34,744 nt of DNA from Candidatus Woesearchaeota archaeon. GTDB taxonomy: Archaea; Nanobdellota; Nanobdellia; Woesearchaeales; WJIZ01. The notes beneath the pieces were generated by a model. It was not told the DNA's origin. It searched no databases and was given only the letters and a program-made list of their open reading frames with translations. Both the position numbers and the translations under genes were made by a program. The stretch is taken from positions 1 through 34,744 of the forward strand of contig JAAOYF010000012.1 in the NCBI GenBank assembly GCA_018221205.1, in the 5' to 3' direction. Position 1 is the stretch's first letter, and every line of letters begins with the position of its first letter. Below are positions 22,598 through 31,349 of this stretch, piece after piece.

Positions 22598-22632
22598 TTT
22601 CGATACTAGAGTATATAGGAGGGGTGAGCCTA

Positions 22633-22752
22633 ATGGAGTTCCTAGACAATTTTGATAGAGAAAACATGAATAAGAAGCCCTTATCTGAAGACTTTGAAGC
22701 TGGCAACAGGTACTGTTTCAAGTATATCATGCATGAATTTCCTAGGGGGTGA
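22633..22752 (+). CDS. Microprotein A (39 aa)
   Basis: A short ORF with unusually good start signals: GGAGGGGTGA ends five nt before ATG 22633, and a TATA box lies at 22584. The protein is mixed-charge, without membrane segments, and ends in R-Y-C-F-K-Y-I-M-H-E-F-P-R-G. The second microprotein, six nt downstream, repeats the motif R-Y-x-F-x3-M-x-[ED]-F, so the two look like ancient duplicates. Nothing tells what they do; candidates are a small regulator, a component of a larger complex, or a leader peptide for gyrB. Absence of a known family is my reading only. Confidence 0.6.
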   Translation: MEFLDNFDRENMNKKPLSEDFEAGNRYCFKYIMHEFPRG

Positions 22753-22757
22753 TTGAG

Positions 22758-22841
22758 ATGGGAAGATATGAAGATGAATATGGAGATTTCTTCACCCGGT
22801 ACTATTTCAACGACTCTATGGGTGATTTCAGGGATAAATAA
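22758..22841 (+). CDS. Microprotein B (27 aa)
   Basis: It begins seven nt after a GGGGGTGATT ribosome binding site that overlaps the stop of microprotein A. The product is very acidic and aromatic (Y-E-D-E-Y-G-D-F-F-T, then R-Y-Y-F-N-D-S-M-G-D-F). It shares R-Y-x-F-x3-M-x-[ED]-F with microprotein A. Both ORFs have their own strong GGTGA-type sites, which argues against chance. Function unknown. Confidence 0.55.
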   Translation: MGRYEDEYGDFFTRYYFNDSMGDFRDK

Positions 22842-22890
22842 CTTTTCTAAATTTTTAAGATATAGGCCTTGAACCGTTGAAATTTTACCG

Positions 22891-22905
22891 AAAGATATAT
22901 AAAGC
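22891..22905 (+). promoter_or_regulatory. TATA box of gyrB
   Basis: AAAGATATATAAAGC would start transcription near 22923 and leave a leader of about 55 nt, much longer than the leaderless genes nearby. A weaker TTTTATC at 22949-22955 could give a leaderless gyrB mRNA instead. Confidence 0.5.
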
Positions 22906-22974
22906 TTGGTCGCATCCTTCAGAGAGTTCTCAGACCAGAAAATAGCAGTTTTATCGTCGAGGAATAGTGTGTAA

Positions 22975-24855
<1,881 letters not shown>

Positions 24856-24858
24856 TTA

Positions 24859-24869
24859 ATTTTATAAAC
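24859..24869 (+). promoter_or_regulatory. TATA box of the eS1 gene
   Basis: ATTTTATAAAC is centred about 29 nt before ATG 24893, in the short gap after gyrB. Confidence 0.45.
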
Positions 24870-24892
24870 CACCTAGAAGTCCAGGATAGAGA

Positions 24893-25687
24893 ATGGCAAA
24901 AGCAGTAGCAAAGAAGAAATGGTTCAAGATTGTAGCTCCAAAACTCTTCAGAGAGAAGGTGATCGGAGAGACGACCTCTTTTGATCCCAAGACCATCATG
25001 GGCAAATCCATGAAGGTGAATATGTTCACCCTTACTGATAATATCAAGAAGCAGAACACTGAGGTCAACCTTGTTGTCGATAATGTCGATACTGATAAGG
25101 CCACGACAAGCATCGTCGGACTGAAGATCCTTCCTACTTCTATCAAGAGATTGGTCCGGAAAGGACGATCAAGGCTTGATGTCATAGTCAAAGGAATCAC
25201 CAAGGACGAAAAGGTGGTCACGGTGAAATTGCTGCTCATCACCCGGAATGTCATCCAGGGCGGTGTATCCACTGCATTGCGGCATGCTGCCCGAGCATTC
25301 ACCCATAAGAAGATAGCCTCATCCAGCCTAGCAGGGCTCACTGAGATCATCGCCACTACAAACCTGCAGAAGGAGATGAAAGGATCATTGGCAAAGATCT
25401 ATCCTATGCGAATATGTGAGGTCAGGGTGTTCAAATTTGAGCGGTTCATCAAGAGTGTTGATCTGCGGAAGATCAAAGCGCAGCTTTCAGGCATGCCTCA
25501 AGAAGTAAAGGAAGAGTCTTCTGAAGAAAGCCAAGCTGAAGAGCAAAAGGGAGAACAGGCAGAAGAAACCCAAGCTGAGGCAAAGGAAGAACCTGTAGAA
25601 GAGCCCAAAGAAGCTCAGCCTGAAGAAAAAGTAGAAGAGCCCAAAGAAGAAGTACAGGCAGAAGAGCCCAAAGAAGATAATTCTTAA
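24893..25687 (+). CDS. rps3ae: Ribosomal protein eS1 (S3Ae) with acidic C-terminal tail
   Basis: Small-subunit ribosomal protein, 264 aa. The core (about 1-205) shows K-K-K-W-F-K-I-V-A-P-K-L-F, G-K-S-M-K-V-N, K-L-L-L-I-T-R-N-V-I-Q-G-G-V and K-I-Y-P-M-R-I-C-E-V-R, all typical of archaeal S3Ae. The last ~60 residues are a low-complexity tail of Glu, Lys, Pro, Ala and Gln with repeated E-E-P-K-E units; most S3Ae proteins lack it. The tail is encoded by GAAGA-rich DNA and may be a tandem-repeat expansion, so its length may vary between strains. The tRNA-Gln gene begins 28 nt after the stop. Confidence 0.95.
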   Translation: MAKAVAKKKWFKIVAPKLFREKVIGETTSFDPKTIMGKSMKVNMFTLTDNIKKQNTEVNLVVDNVDTDKATTSIVGLKILPTSIKRLVRKGRSRLDVIVKGITKDEKVVTVKLLLITRNVIQGGVSTALRHAARAFTHKKIASSSLAGLTEIIATTNLQKEMKGSLAKIYPMRICEVRVFKFERFIKSVDLRKIKAQLSGMPQEVKEESSEESQAEEQKGEQAEETQAEAKEEPVEEPKEAQPEEKVEEPKEEVQAEEPKEDNS

Positions 25688-25715
25688 ATAGTGATTAGGT
25701 TTTTCATAATTCCAC

Positions 25716-25836
25716 AGCCCCATAGTGTAGTGGTCAAATGGGATCGGAGATCCCAGTTACTCAGAAATCTCCGATTTCAGAGCAATCATCTTTGGTTCTG
25801 GGCCAAAGGACCTCGGTTCAAATCCGGGTGGGGCTA
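25716..25836 (+). tRNA. tRNA-Gln (anticodon CUG) with a 48-nt D-loop insertion
   Basis: Acceptor AGCCCCA (25716-25722) pairs with TGGGGCT (25829-25835), discriminator A. The anticodon stem TTTGG/CCAAA holds TTCTGGG, anticodon CTG. The T arm is CTCGG-TTCAAAT-CCGGG. Removing 48 nt from the D loop leaves a normal 73-nt tRNA-Gln. The insert (25738-25785, or 25736-25783 because CAA is repeated at the edges) consists of two triloop hairpins at 25739-25755 and 25760-25782. I see no convincing bulge-helix-bulge at the junctions, so it may be an unusual intron, an unspliced expansion, or a disrupted tRNA. No CCA is encoded. Confidence 0.85.
25738..25785 (+). repeat. Two-hairpin insertion inside the tRNA-Gln D loop
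   Basis: TGGGATC-GGA-GATCCCA (25739-25755) is a perfect 7-bp stem. CTCAGAAATC-TCC-GATTTCAGAG (25760-25782) is a stem of nine pairs with one A-A mismatch. Both have 3-nt loops closed by C-G, like the spacer hairpins elsewhere. The trinucleotide CAA lies at both borders and could be a short target duplication. Confidence 0.75.
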
Positions 25837-25868
25837 TATACCATTCCGTGATGAATGGGAGGTTAAGA

Positions 25869-26084
25869 ATGGTAAAGAGAAAGATGCCTGAGGGCGCATA
25901 TAAATTCTATGAGAATATAGTGGCTGGATCTGTGGCAGGCCTGATTATTTTTTGGGTTGGGTGGTTTTCTATCCAACATGCTGAGAACTTTTCCGATATT
26001 GTTGGGCTTAGCTTTGGTCTAACTGTTGTGTTTTTGGTTTTAAGCTTTTTTGTGATAAAGAAGATATCTACACGAAAGGATTAA
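25869..26084 (+). CDS. Small two-helix membrane protein (71 aa)
   Basis: Unknown family. A basic N-terminus (M-V-K-R-K-M-P-E-G-A-Y-K) leads into two hydrophobic helices (about 17-37: I-V-A-G-S-V-A-G-L-I-I-F-W-V-G-W; about 47-66: G-L-S-F-G-L-T-V-V-F-L-V-L). The last residues are basic (K-K-I-S-T-R-K-D), so both ends are probably inside the cell. GGGAGG six to seven nt upstream of ATG 25869 picks this start over the ATG at 25848. It begins 33 nt after tRNA-Gln and may be on its transcript. Confidence 0.65.
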   Translation: MVKRKMPEGAYKFYENIVAGSVAGLIIFWVGWFSIQHAENFSDIVGLSFGLTVVFLVLSFFVIKKISTRKD

Positions 26085-26170
26085 GGAAACACCAAGTGCC
26101 CCTTTTTAAAGCATAGAATAGTTACAGTCATATAATAATGATTATTTGTATATTTTGTAAGACGTACCTA

Positions 26171-26184
26171 AATATTTAAAAAGC
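26171..26184 (+). promoter_or_regulatory. TATA box of the AT-rich lipoprotein gene
   Basis: AATATTTAAAAAGC is centred 28 nt before ATG 26205. Confidence 0.5.
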
Positions 26185-26204
26185 TGAAAGTAACAGTCTT
26201 TTAG

Positions 26205-26984
26205 ATGATGAAACTAAAGCCAATCCTTATTAGTATTGCAATCATAGTCACCATACTATTTATTTCTTCTTGTCAATTAAATCAAATCAAAGATATAGGA
26301 GAGAATATTGGGGGGAATATCCAAAATACCGAAGAAAGTAAATGCAGAGTATGGGCAGAGTCGTTAGTTCCTGGTTATTTGATATTCGGACCAGATTGGG
26401 AAATGAAGCAAGATATGGACTCATTTAATATATACAATGTATATCCTGTTACAAGCAAGTGGAAAGATGGTAAATCATTTGATGATAACTATCAAAGGAT
26501 GCCTATAAGTGGCTCAAGCGAGGGGCAAAATATAAATCTGCATTACAGAGACCTTCAATTTAAGAGATCTGAGCAAGTCATTAGCAAGGAAGGAGAAATA
26601 TTGGGTACAAATAGTTTTTATTTCAAACCACATATCTTCCGATTAGTGAATGTAAATATCTATACTTCATTAGAAGATGATGGATGGATACCCGCTGGAG
26701 AAGAGATTGAGATAAGTGTTAGTTGGAGTGGATTATTAGATGCATTAGAAGTATTAGATATAGACTCTCTAAAATTATTTATGACAGAAGAGAAGATGAA
26801 TGCAGATTCTATTGATACTATCTTTAATTTCTTGACTGATGATGATGAAGGAGTTTACTCTATAAAATATATATTTGATGTTGGCTCAACGACTATCATC
26901 TCCTCAGAACCAGAATTGATAGGAGAAAGACTCTTTGAGATTGTTGAATATGATATAATTGACTGTAGTTGGGTTGATGATTAA
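26205..26984 (+). CDS. Putative lipoprotein of unknown function, AT-rich
   Basis: A 259-residue secreted protein. The N-terminus K-L-K-P-I-L-I-S-I-A-I-I-V-T-I-L-F-I-S-S-C is a signal peptide with a lipobox Cys at about residue 23, so the mature protein is likely membrane-anchored outside. The body is acidic and beta-rich with many Tyr/Trp and few cysteines. I recognise no domain. Codon use (ATA, TTA, AGA) and a GC content that looks near 30 percent set it apart from the neighbouring genes and suggest transfer or relaxed selection. A TATA box 28 nt upstream makes it a single leaderless gene; ATG 26208 is an equal alternative. Confidence 0.65.
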   Translation: MMKLKPILISIAIIVTILFISSCQLNQIKDIGENIGGNIQNTEESKCRVWAESLVPGYLIFGPDWEMKQDMDSFNIYNVYPVTSKWKDGKSFDDNYQRMPISGSSEGQNINLHYRDLQFKRSEQVISKEGEILGTNSFYFKPHIFRLVNVNIYTSLEDDGWIPAGEEIEISVSWSGLLDALEVLDIDSLKLFMTEEKMNADSIDTIFNFLTDDDEGVYSIKYIFDVGSTTIISSEPELIGERLFEIVEYDIIDCSWVDD

Positions 26985-27013
26985 AGAAAGCAACAGAAAA
27001 AGACCACAACCCC

Positions 27014-27505
27014 TTATTCTAAAGAAGGCTCGTAGATCCCGATATTTCTTTGTACTTTTGCGCGGGAATCATCTCTGTTCTTGATGACCATACCTGCTGA
27101 GAAGGGGATGTAGCATTCTCCCACTAATGTGGTGCAGTCTTCGTAATACGCATTGGATTCCTGGAAATCCTCATAGCTGGGTACGATGTAGAACTCAATG
27201 TTGTTTTCTGAAGCAAATGCATACTCAACTTTATGGGCCAATAAGACGCCCTTCTGCACCTCAAAACGCTCTTTCTTGAGTGCGTCTGTCTTGGTATCGA
27301 CTAAAGTGATGAAGACGGATTCCTGGGGATCGAGATACAATAACCCAGAGATCTCATTGATCAAGGTATAGGTCACTTCTGACTCAGGCTGCTCTTCTGC
27401 CACAACAGTCTTCTCTATCTTCTCTTCTTTTTCTGGAACATACTGGACCTCTACACAGCCAATCAAGAGAATGAGCAGCGCAACCAGAGCGATAGTCCGA
27501 ATCAT
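27014..27505 (-). CDS. Small putative lipoprotein (163 aa)
   Basis: Unknown family. The signal peptide I-R-T-I-A-L-V-A-L-L-I-L-L-I-G-C has a lipobox Cys at about residue 17. It is followed by an acidic, disordered linker (P-E-K-E-E-K-I-E-K-T-V-V-A-E-E-Q) and then a beta-rich domain with two cysteines close together (E-D-C-T-T-L-V-G-E-C) that may form a disulfide. The TATA box GTATATAAAAT region lies 27 nt upstream, so the start at 27505 is well supported. It follows the 2-TM gene on the same strand but has its own promoter. Confidence 0.65.
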   Translation of the reverse strand: MIRTIALVALLILLIGCVEVQYVPEKEEKIEKTVVAEEQPESEVTYTLINEISGLLYLDPQESVFITLVDTKTDALKKERFEVQKGVLLAHKVEYAFASENNIEFYIVPSYEDFQESNAYYEDCTTLVGECYIPFSAGMVIKNRDDSRAKVQRNIGIYEPSLE

Positions 27506-27526
27506 GTGAAATCAGAAGACCAATGG

Positions 27527-27537
27527 GTATATAAAAT
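27527..27537 (-). promoter_or_regulatory. TATA box of the 163-aa lipoprotein gene
   Basis: Minus-strand ATTTTATATAC is centred 27 nt before ATG 27505. Confidence 0.55.
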
Positions 27538-27540
27538 TTG

Positions 27541-27858
27541 TCACTTCAACTTCTTCTCAATCCTATCTAATCTCTTGATGATCTCGTTAAGGTGAGGATT
27601 CCTTTTTGCAGTCACTTTCTGCTCTTCTTCAAAAAAACCCAGCCGGTCTTCCAGAAAACCGAGCAGGACCAACATCACTATCAAGAGGATAAAGATGGGT
27701 ATGCCCCATGTCTCTAAACGGATATCCATGCCGTATTTCTCTAAGTTAGAGAGGGCTAGGAAGAGGATAAGTGCCATGTTGATTATGCTGGCATAGGTCA
27801 GAGCGCGGTGCATGAAAACCTTTGCGTGCGTCAGTTTGCTGCGGATTTTTGATAGCAT
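27541..27858 (-). CDS. Small two-helix membrane protein with C-terminal coil (105 aa)
   Basis: Unknown family. A basic amphipathic N-terminus (S-K-I-R-S-K-L-T-H-A-K-V-F-M-H-R) is followed by two hydrophobic helices (about 21-40 and 52-70: P-I-F-I-L-L-I-V-M-L-V-L-L-G). The C-terminal tail ends in E-I-I-K-R-L-D-R-I-E-K-K-L-K, a short coiled-coil pattern. The layout resembles the 115-aa protein at 10659, but there is no clear sequence similarity. A TATA-like CCTTTTAAATTAC lies about 32 nt upstream. Confidence 0.65.
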   Translation of the reverse strand: MLSKIRSKLTHAKVFMHRALTYASIINMALILFLALSNLEKYGMDIRLETWGIPIFILLIVMLVLLGFLEDRLGFFEEEQKVTAKRNPHLNEIIKRLDRIEKKLK

Positions 27859-27883
27859 CTTAAGTATCCATAATGAATTATGA

Positions 27884-27896
27884 GTAATTTAAAAGG
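27884..27896 (-). promoter_or_regulatory. TATA box of the 105-aa membrane protein gene
   Basis: Minus-strand CCTTTTAAATTAC gives a predicted leader of about six nt before ATG 27858. Confidence 0.45.
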
Positions 27897-27930
27897 TTTT
27901 CTTCCATTATATATTTTCTAGAAGATAAAT

Positions 27931-27943
27931 ATGTTTAAAATAG
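27931..27943 (+). promoter_or_regulatory. TATA box of the 164-aa unknown gene
   Basis: ATGTTTAAAATAG is centred 26 nt before ATG 27962, back to back with the promoter at 27884. Confidence 0.5.
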
Positions 27944-27961
27944 AATTCATTTTGAATTACT

Positions 27962-28456
27962 ATGATAGCAGAGCGTAATGTTCATATTCCTCTGGATGAG
28001 TTCTTACAAAGACTGGAGGCTCTTGGTTTAGATCTTGGACAAACGGTAGAATGGGTGTGGAATGGAAGTGAACCTACTATAAATCTTTATCGAGAAGGTC
28101 GATTCATTGCTTCTAACGACCGACCATTGGCCCGAGATCTGGAAGGAACGGATTATGAGATCCAATGCATTATTCCTATAGGATATCATATTCTTCGTGA
28201 ATTAGGGCGAAAAGATTCTCCGACTGCTGTTATCGAGTTAAATCGATTAGGTGATTTAGGGACTCATTCACATGTCACCTGGCCTGCTGAAGCTCTCGCA
28301 ATTATGGGGGTTCTCCGAGTTGCAGGGGAAATCAAAAAAGAAGGGTATTCAGCGCAACCTCGATACGAAATAACTGATCTTTCTCCTTATGGTGTGGTAT
28401 TCTGTGAATTGGGAAAAAGAAATCCAGAAGCCTCAGCGGCAGCTCCTCGCCGTTAG
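27962..28456 (+). CDS. Unknown protein (164 aa)
   Basis: I recognise no family. The protein is soluble and acidic with an N-terminal helix-rich part (L-D-E-F-L-Q-R-L-E-A-L-G-L-D-L-G), then strands (T-V-E-W-V-W-N-G-S; T-I-N-L-Y-R-E-G-R-F-I-A-S-N). A His/Trp-containing loop follows (G-T-H-S-H-V-T-W-P). The C-terminal end is Ala/Pro/Arg-rich. The His pair could bind metal, but nothing else supports an enzyme. TATA 26 nt upstream gives a leaderless start. It resembles the unknown 184-aa gene at 17004 only in having no neighbours of related function. Confidence 0.55.
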   Translation: MIAERNVHIPLDEFLQRLEALGLDLGQTVEWVWNGSEPTINLYREGRFIASNDRPLARDLEGTDYEIQCIIPIGYHILRELGRKDSPTAVIELNRLGDLGTHSHVTWPAEALAIMGVLRVAGEIKKEGYSAQPRYEITDLSPYGVVFCELGKRNPEASAAAPRR

Positions 28457-28481
28457 AGTTTTAACTACTCTAGAATAGAAA

Positions 28482-28494
28482 AACTTATATAAGA
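28482..28494 (+). promoter_or_regulatory. TATA box of the 143-aa membrane protein gene
   Basis: AACTTATATAAGA is centred 26 nt before ATG 28514. Confidence 0.6.
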
Positions 28495-28513
28495 GGCTTC
28501 TATTAGCGTTTAT

Positions 28514-28945
28514 ATGGGGCATAAAGGAAACTACTTTGTCATTACGCTGCTTTTATTCATATCGCTATTCGGATTACTGAGCTATATCTTTGACTTTTCT
28601 GGCATTAGGTTCTATCTTGAATTCATTGTCCTTATCGGGCTCTTAGTGTTTGGTTTCTTTTCTGTTATCTTGATCTATAACAGATCCAACTTCGGCTACA
28701 TCCTTTCAGCATTTGTCTCTACTGTTGCGCTGCTGAACTTGGTGCTGCTCTATTTCAAGAGAGAGATGTCTACCTTGCTTTTTGCAGCTTTGATTGCGGC
28801 CATGACTGCTTTCATCGTAAGCATAGTCAATATCGGGGAGAGGAGAGGAATGCCTAAAGTGCCTGTTGTCCTTGAGACCTACCCTGGCAAGAAGACTGCA
28901 AGAAAAAAAACAACAAAAAAACGAAAGAAGAAGCGAAAGAAATAA
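28514..28945 (+). CDS. Four-helix membrane protein with Lys-rich tail (143 aa)
   Basis: Unknown family. Four hydrophobic helices can be seen at about residues 7-27, 32-54, 59-78 and 85-105. The C-terminal 25-30 residues are extremely basic (K-K-T-A-R-K-K-T-T-K-K-R-K-K-K-R), probably cytoplasmic and able to bind nucleic acid or acidic lipids. A strong TATA box lies 26 nt upstream, indicating a leaderless transcript. The next gene downstream is pyrB with its own promoter. About 130 nt between them contains no further gene that I can see. Confidence 0.65.
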   Translation: MGHKGNYFVITLLLFISLFGLLSYIFDFSGIRFYLEFIVLIGLLVFGFFSVILIYNRSNFGYILSAFVSTVALLNLVLLYFKREMSTLLFAALIAAMTAFIVSIVNIGERRGMPKVPVVLETYPGKKTARKKTTKKRKKKRKK

Positions 28946-29037
28946 AAAGCTGCTACTATCTCTGATTTTCTTAGGCAATAGGGGGAACCCTTTTCATTTT
29001 TCTCGTCTACAAGCGGTTTTTTCTCATTTCCACCACA

Positions 29038-29051
29038 AGATTTAAATAAAC
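29038..29051 (+). promoter_or_regulatory. TATA box of the pyrimidine operon
   Basis: AGATTTAAATAAAC is centred about 30 nt upstream of the pyrB ATG. No other promoter is evident before pyrE, as the genes overlap or are nearly adjacent. Confidence 0.55.
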
Positions 29052-29075
29052 GGCATTACTCATAAAAATCTCAAG

Positions 29076-29993
29076 ATGAGCTTCAAAGGAAGAGACATTA
29101 TCTCGATCCGAGACCTTTCTAAGCGGGACTTATTGGCGATACTTGATGTCGCTGCAAAACTGGAAAAGAATCCGGAACCTGAACTGATGAAAGGAAAGGT
29201 TCTTGCGACCTTATTCTTTGAACCTTCCACAAGAACAAGGCTGAGCTTTGTGAGTGCCATGGAACGATTAGGCGGACAGGTACTGGGATTCGAGAATTCT
29301 GATGTCACGAGCGTCAAGAAAGGGGAGACTGTCTGGGATACCATCAAGATGGTGGAAAGATATGCTGATGTGATTGTGCAGAGGCATAAGATCGAAGGCT
29401 CTGCCAGACTTGCGGCAGAAGCAAGCTCTATTCCGGTGATCAATGCAGGGGATGGGGCTAACCAACATCCTACTCAGACTTTGCTTGATCTGTATACTAT
29501 CCAGAAAGAAAAAGGCAAGATAGACGGCCTGAACATAGGCTTTGTGGGAGACTTGAAGTATGGAAGAACAGTCCACAGCCTGTGCATGGCCCTCAGCCAT
29601 TTCAAGACAAAACAATATTTTATCGCTCCTCCTGCCTTGCAGATGCCTCAATATTATCTTGATGATCTCGATGAGAAGAAACTCCCTTATGTTGTTGAGC
29701 AGGACCTGCTGAAAGCAGCCCCTGAGCTCGATATCATCTACATGACCAGGATACAGAAGGAACGATTCCCTGATCCTGTTGAGTACAATAAACTAAAAGG
29801 AGTGTATCAGATCGACAAATCACTCTTAGAGCATTCCAAACCCGATGTAAGAATCCTTCATCCACTTCCTCGTGTGAATGAGATCAATATGGACCTTGAT
29901 GAAACTGAGAATGCTGCTTACTTCAGGCAGGCAGCCAACGGTGTTGTGGTGAGGCAGGCTATCATCGGCCTTGTCTCGGGGATGATACCATGA
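29076..29993 (+). CDS. pyrB: Aspartate carbamoyltransferase, catalytic chain
   Basis: Carbamoyl phosphate + L-aspartate to N-carbamoyl-L-aspartate. 305 aa, normal length. Carbamoyl-phosphate site: F-F-E-P-S-T-R-T-R-L-S-F (about 48-59). The mobile loop T-S-V-K-K-G-E carries the Ser/Lys used from the neighbouring subunit. H-P-T-Q-T-L-L-D and L-H-P-L-P-R are both present, so all the main catalytic residues are visible. The regulatory chain gene pyrI follows with a 4-nt ATGA overlap, so a regulated dodecameric enzyme is likely. First gene of pyrB-pyrI-pyrD-pyrK-pyrC-pyrE. Confidence 0.97.
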   Translation: MSFKGRDIISIRDLSKRDLLAILDVAAKLEKNPEPELMKGKVLATLFFEPSTRTRLSFVSAMERLGGQVLGFENSDVTSVKKGETVWDTIKMVERYADVIVQRHKIEGSARLAAEASSIPVINAGDGANQHPTQTLLDLYTIQKEKGKIDGLNIGFVGDLKYGRTVHSLCMALSHFKTKQYFIAPPALQMPQYYLDDLDEKKLPYVVEQDLLKAAPELDIIYMTRIQKERFPDPVEYNKLKGVYQIDKSLLEHSKPDVRILHPLPRVNEINMDLDETENAAYFRQAANGVVVRQAIIGLVSGMIP

Positions 29994-30445
29994 CAAAGAA
30001 AGAGATAAAGATCCCTGCCATCAAAGAAGGTACGGTCATAGACCATATCAGGAGCAGGGAGACCTTCAAGATCATGCGGCTGGCAAATCCTCAGGAGTTT
30101 GAGCATACCATCAACGTCGCTTTGAACCTTAAGAGCAAGAAGATGGGGAAGAAGGGAGTGATAAAGTTCAGCAATAGGGTACTGACACAGGATGAGGTAA
30201 ATAAGGTTGCTCTCTTAGCACCTGAAGCGACAGTCAGCATCATCGAAGACTATAAAGTGAAGAAAAAGATCAGGATCAAGATCCCTCAGATCATTGAGAA
30301 TATCGTCAAATGCTCAAATCCAAATTGCATCACTAATAAGGAAGATGTCAAAACAAGATTTGACCTTGCGAAAGAGGAGCCTTTGCAGATCAGGTGCGCA
30401 TACTGTGAGCGTATGATGGGAAGAGAGGATATCCACCTCAACTAA
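29990..30445 (+). CDS. pyrI: Aspartate carbamoyltransferase, regulatory chain
   Basis: Allosteric subunit, 151 aa, matching the usual ~150. The N-terminal nucleotide-binding domain begins I-P-A-I-K-E-G-T-V-I-D-H-I. The C-terminal zinc domain has the four Cys ligands in C-S-N-P-N-C and R-C-A-Y-C. By analogy with the family, CTP/ATP binding would tune PyrB; the allosteric pocket has not been checked residue by residue. Start overlaps the pyrB stop (ATGA), and pyrD starts one nt after its stop. Confidence 0.96.
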   Translation: MTKKEIKIPAIKEGTVIDHIRSRETFKIMRLANPQEFEHTINVALNLKSKKMGKKGVIKFSNRVLTQDEVNKVALLAPEATVSIIEDYKVKKKIRIKIPQIIENIVKCSNPNCITNKEDVKTRFDLAKEEPLQIRCAYCERMMGREDIHLN

Positions 30446-30446
30446 C

Positions 30447-31349
30447 ATGTTATCAACAACCTTATGTGGCATGAAGCTGAGAAACCCTACTATTCTTGCT
30501 TCTGGCATTTTAGGAGTGACGAAAGAGAGTGCTGCAAAAGTCGGCAGGATGGGGGCGGGTGCGGTCACTCTGAAAAGCCTATGCCATGAAGAGCGGAAAG
30601 GGAATCCCAATCCGACCATGTTTGGAAGGAAAGGACAATTTCTTAATGCGGTCGGTCTGCCAGGACAAGGAATCGACAATGCAATCGATGATTTCAAAAA
30701 GCTGAATGATCTTGATGTTCCGGTCATCGGCAGCATCTTCGGCTATACTATCGAGCAGTTCGGGGAGGTTGCCAAGAAGATGGCCTCTCTCAAGCCTGCG
30801 ATGATCGAGGTTGATATCAGCTGTCCCCATATGGAGTATAGCAAGCCGTTCTATGCTGATGAAGATTCAATCGAGAAAATAACCAAGATGGTGAAGAAGA
30901 ATTCCGGAAAGATTCCTGTGAGCATCAAATTAAGCCCTAACGTCCATAACATCGCAGACCTGGCTAGAGCAGCTGAGAAAGCTGGCGCAGACTGCATCAC
31001 TGCAATCAACACTGCTTCTGCCATGAAGATCAACATCGAGACAGGGAAGCCGATTCTTGCGAATAGGATAGGCGGGTTATCCGGTCCTGCCCTACGGCCT
31101 ATCGCTGTACGGTGTGTGTATGAGATCTATGAGAAAGTCAAGATCCCTATCATCGGCACAGGTGGAGTGACGACTGGAGAAGATGCTATCGAGATGATCA
31201 TGGCTGGTGCGGCTGCTGTCGGAGTCGGAACAGCTTTCTATTATAATGGATTAGAGGCGATGAAAAAAATAACCTCTGAGATGGAAGCGTGGATGAAGAA
31301 ACACAAGGTGAAGACTCTTAGTGAGATCAGGGGGAAAGCCCATGAATAA
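30447..31349 (+). CDS. pyrD: Dihydroorotate dehydrogenase, class 1B catalytic subunit
   Basis: Oxidises dihydroorotate to orotate using FMN. 300 aa. The class 1 base is Cys in V-D-I-S-C-P-H; FMN/substrate features include I-L-A-S-G-I-L, L-K-S-L, S-I-K-L-S-P-N, A-I-N-T and the phosphate-binding G-T-G-G-V-T-T-G-E-D-A and M-A-G-A-A-A-V-G-V-G-T. Cysteine rather than serine as base, together with the adjacent pyrK gene, points to class 1B (NAD-linked heterotetramer). The usual N-C-P-N after the base reads S-C-P-H-M-E here, a small deviation. The start is one nt past pyrI; pyrK overlaps the 3' end by 8 nt. Confidence 0.95.
   Translation: MLSTTLCGMKLRNPTILASGILGVTKESAAKVGRMGAGAVTLKSLCHEERKGNPNPTMFGRKGQFLNAVGLPGQGIDNAIDDFKKLNDLDVPVIGSIFGYTIEQFGEVAKKMASLKPAMIEVDISCPHMEYSKPFYADEDSIEKITKMVKKNSGKIPVSIKLSPNVHNIADLARAAEKAGADCITAINTASAMKINIETGKPILANRIGGLSGPALRPIAVRCVYEIYEKVKIPIIGTGGVTTGEDAIEMIMAGAAAVGVGTAFYYNGLEAMKKITSEMEAWMKKHKVKTLSEIRGKAHE

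Noticed and set aside
29038-29075. Attenuator or leader peptide before pyrB
   Set aside because: The TATA box is only about 30 nt from the ATG, leaving almost no leader for such a device.
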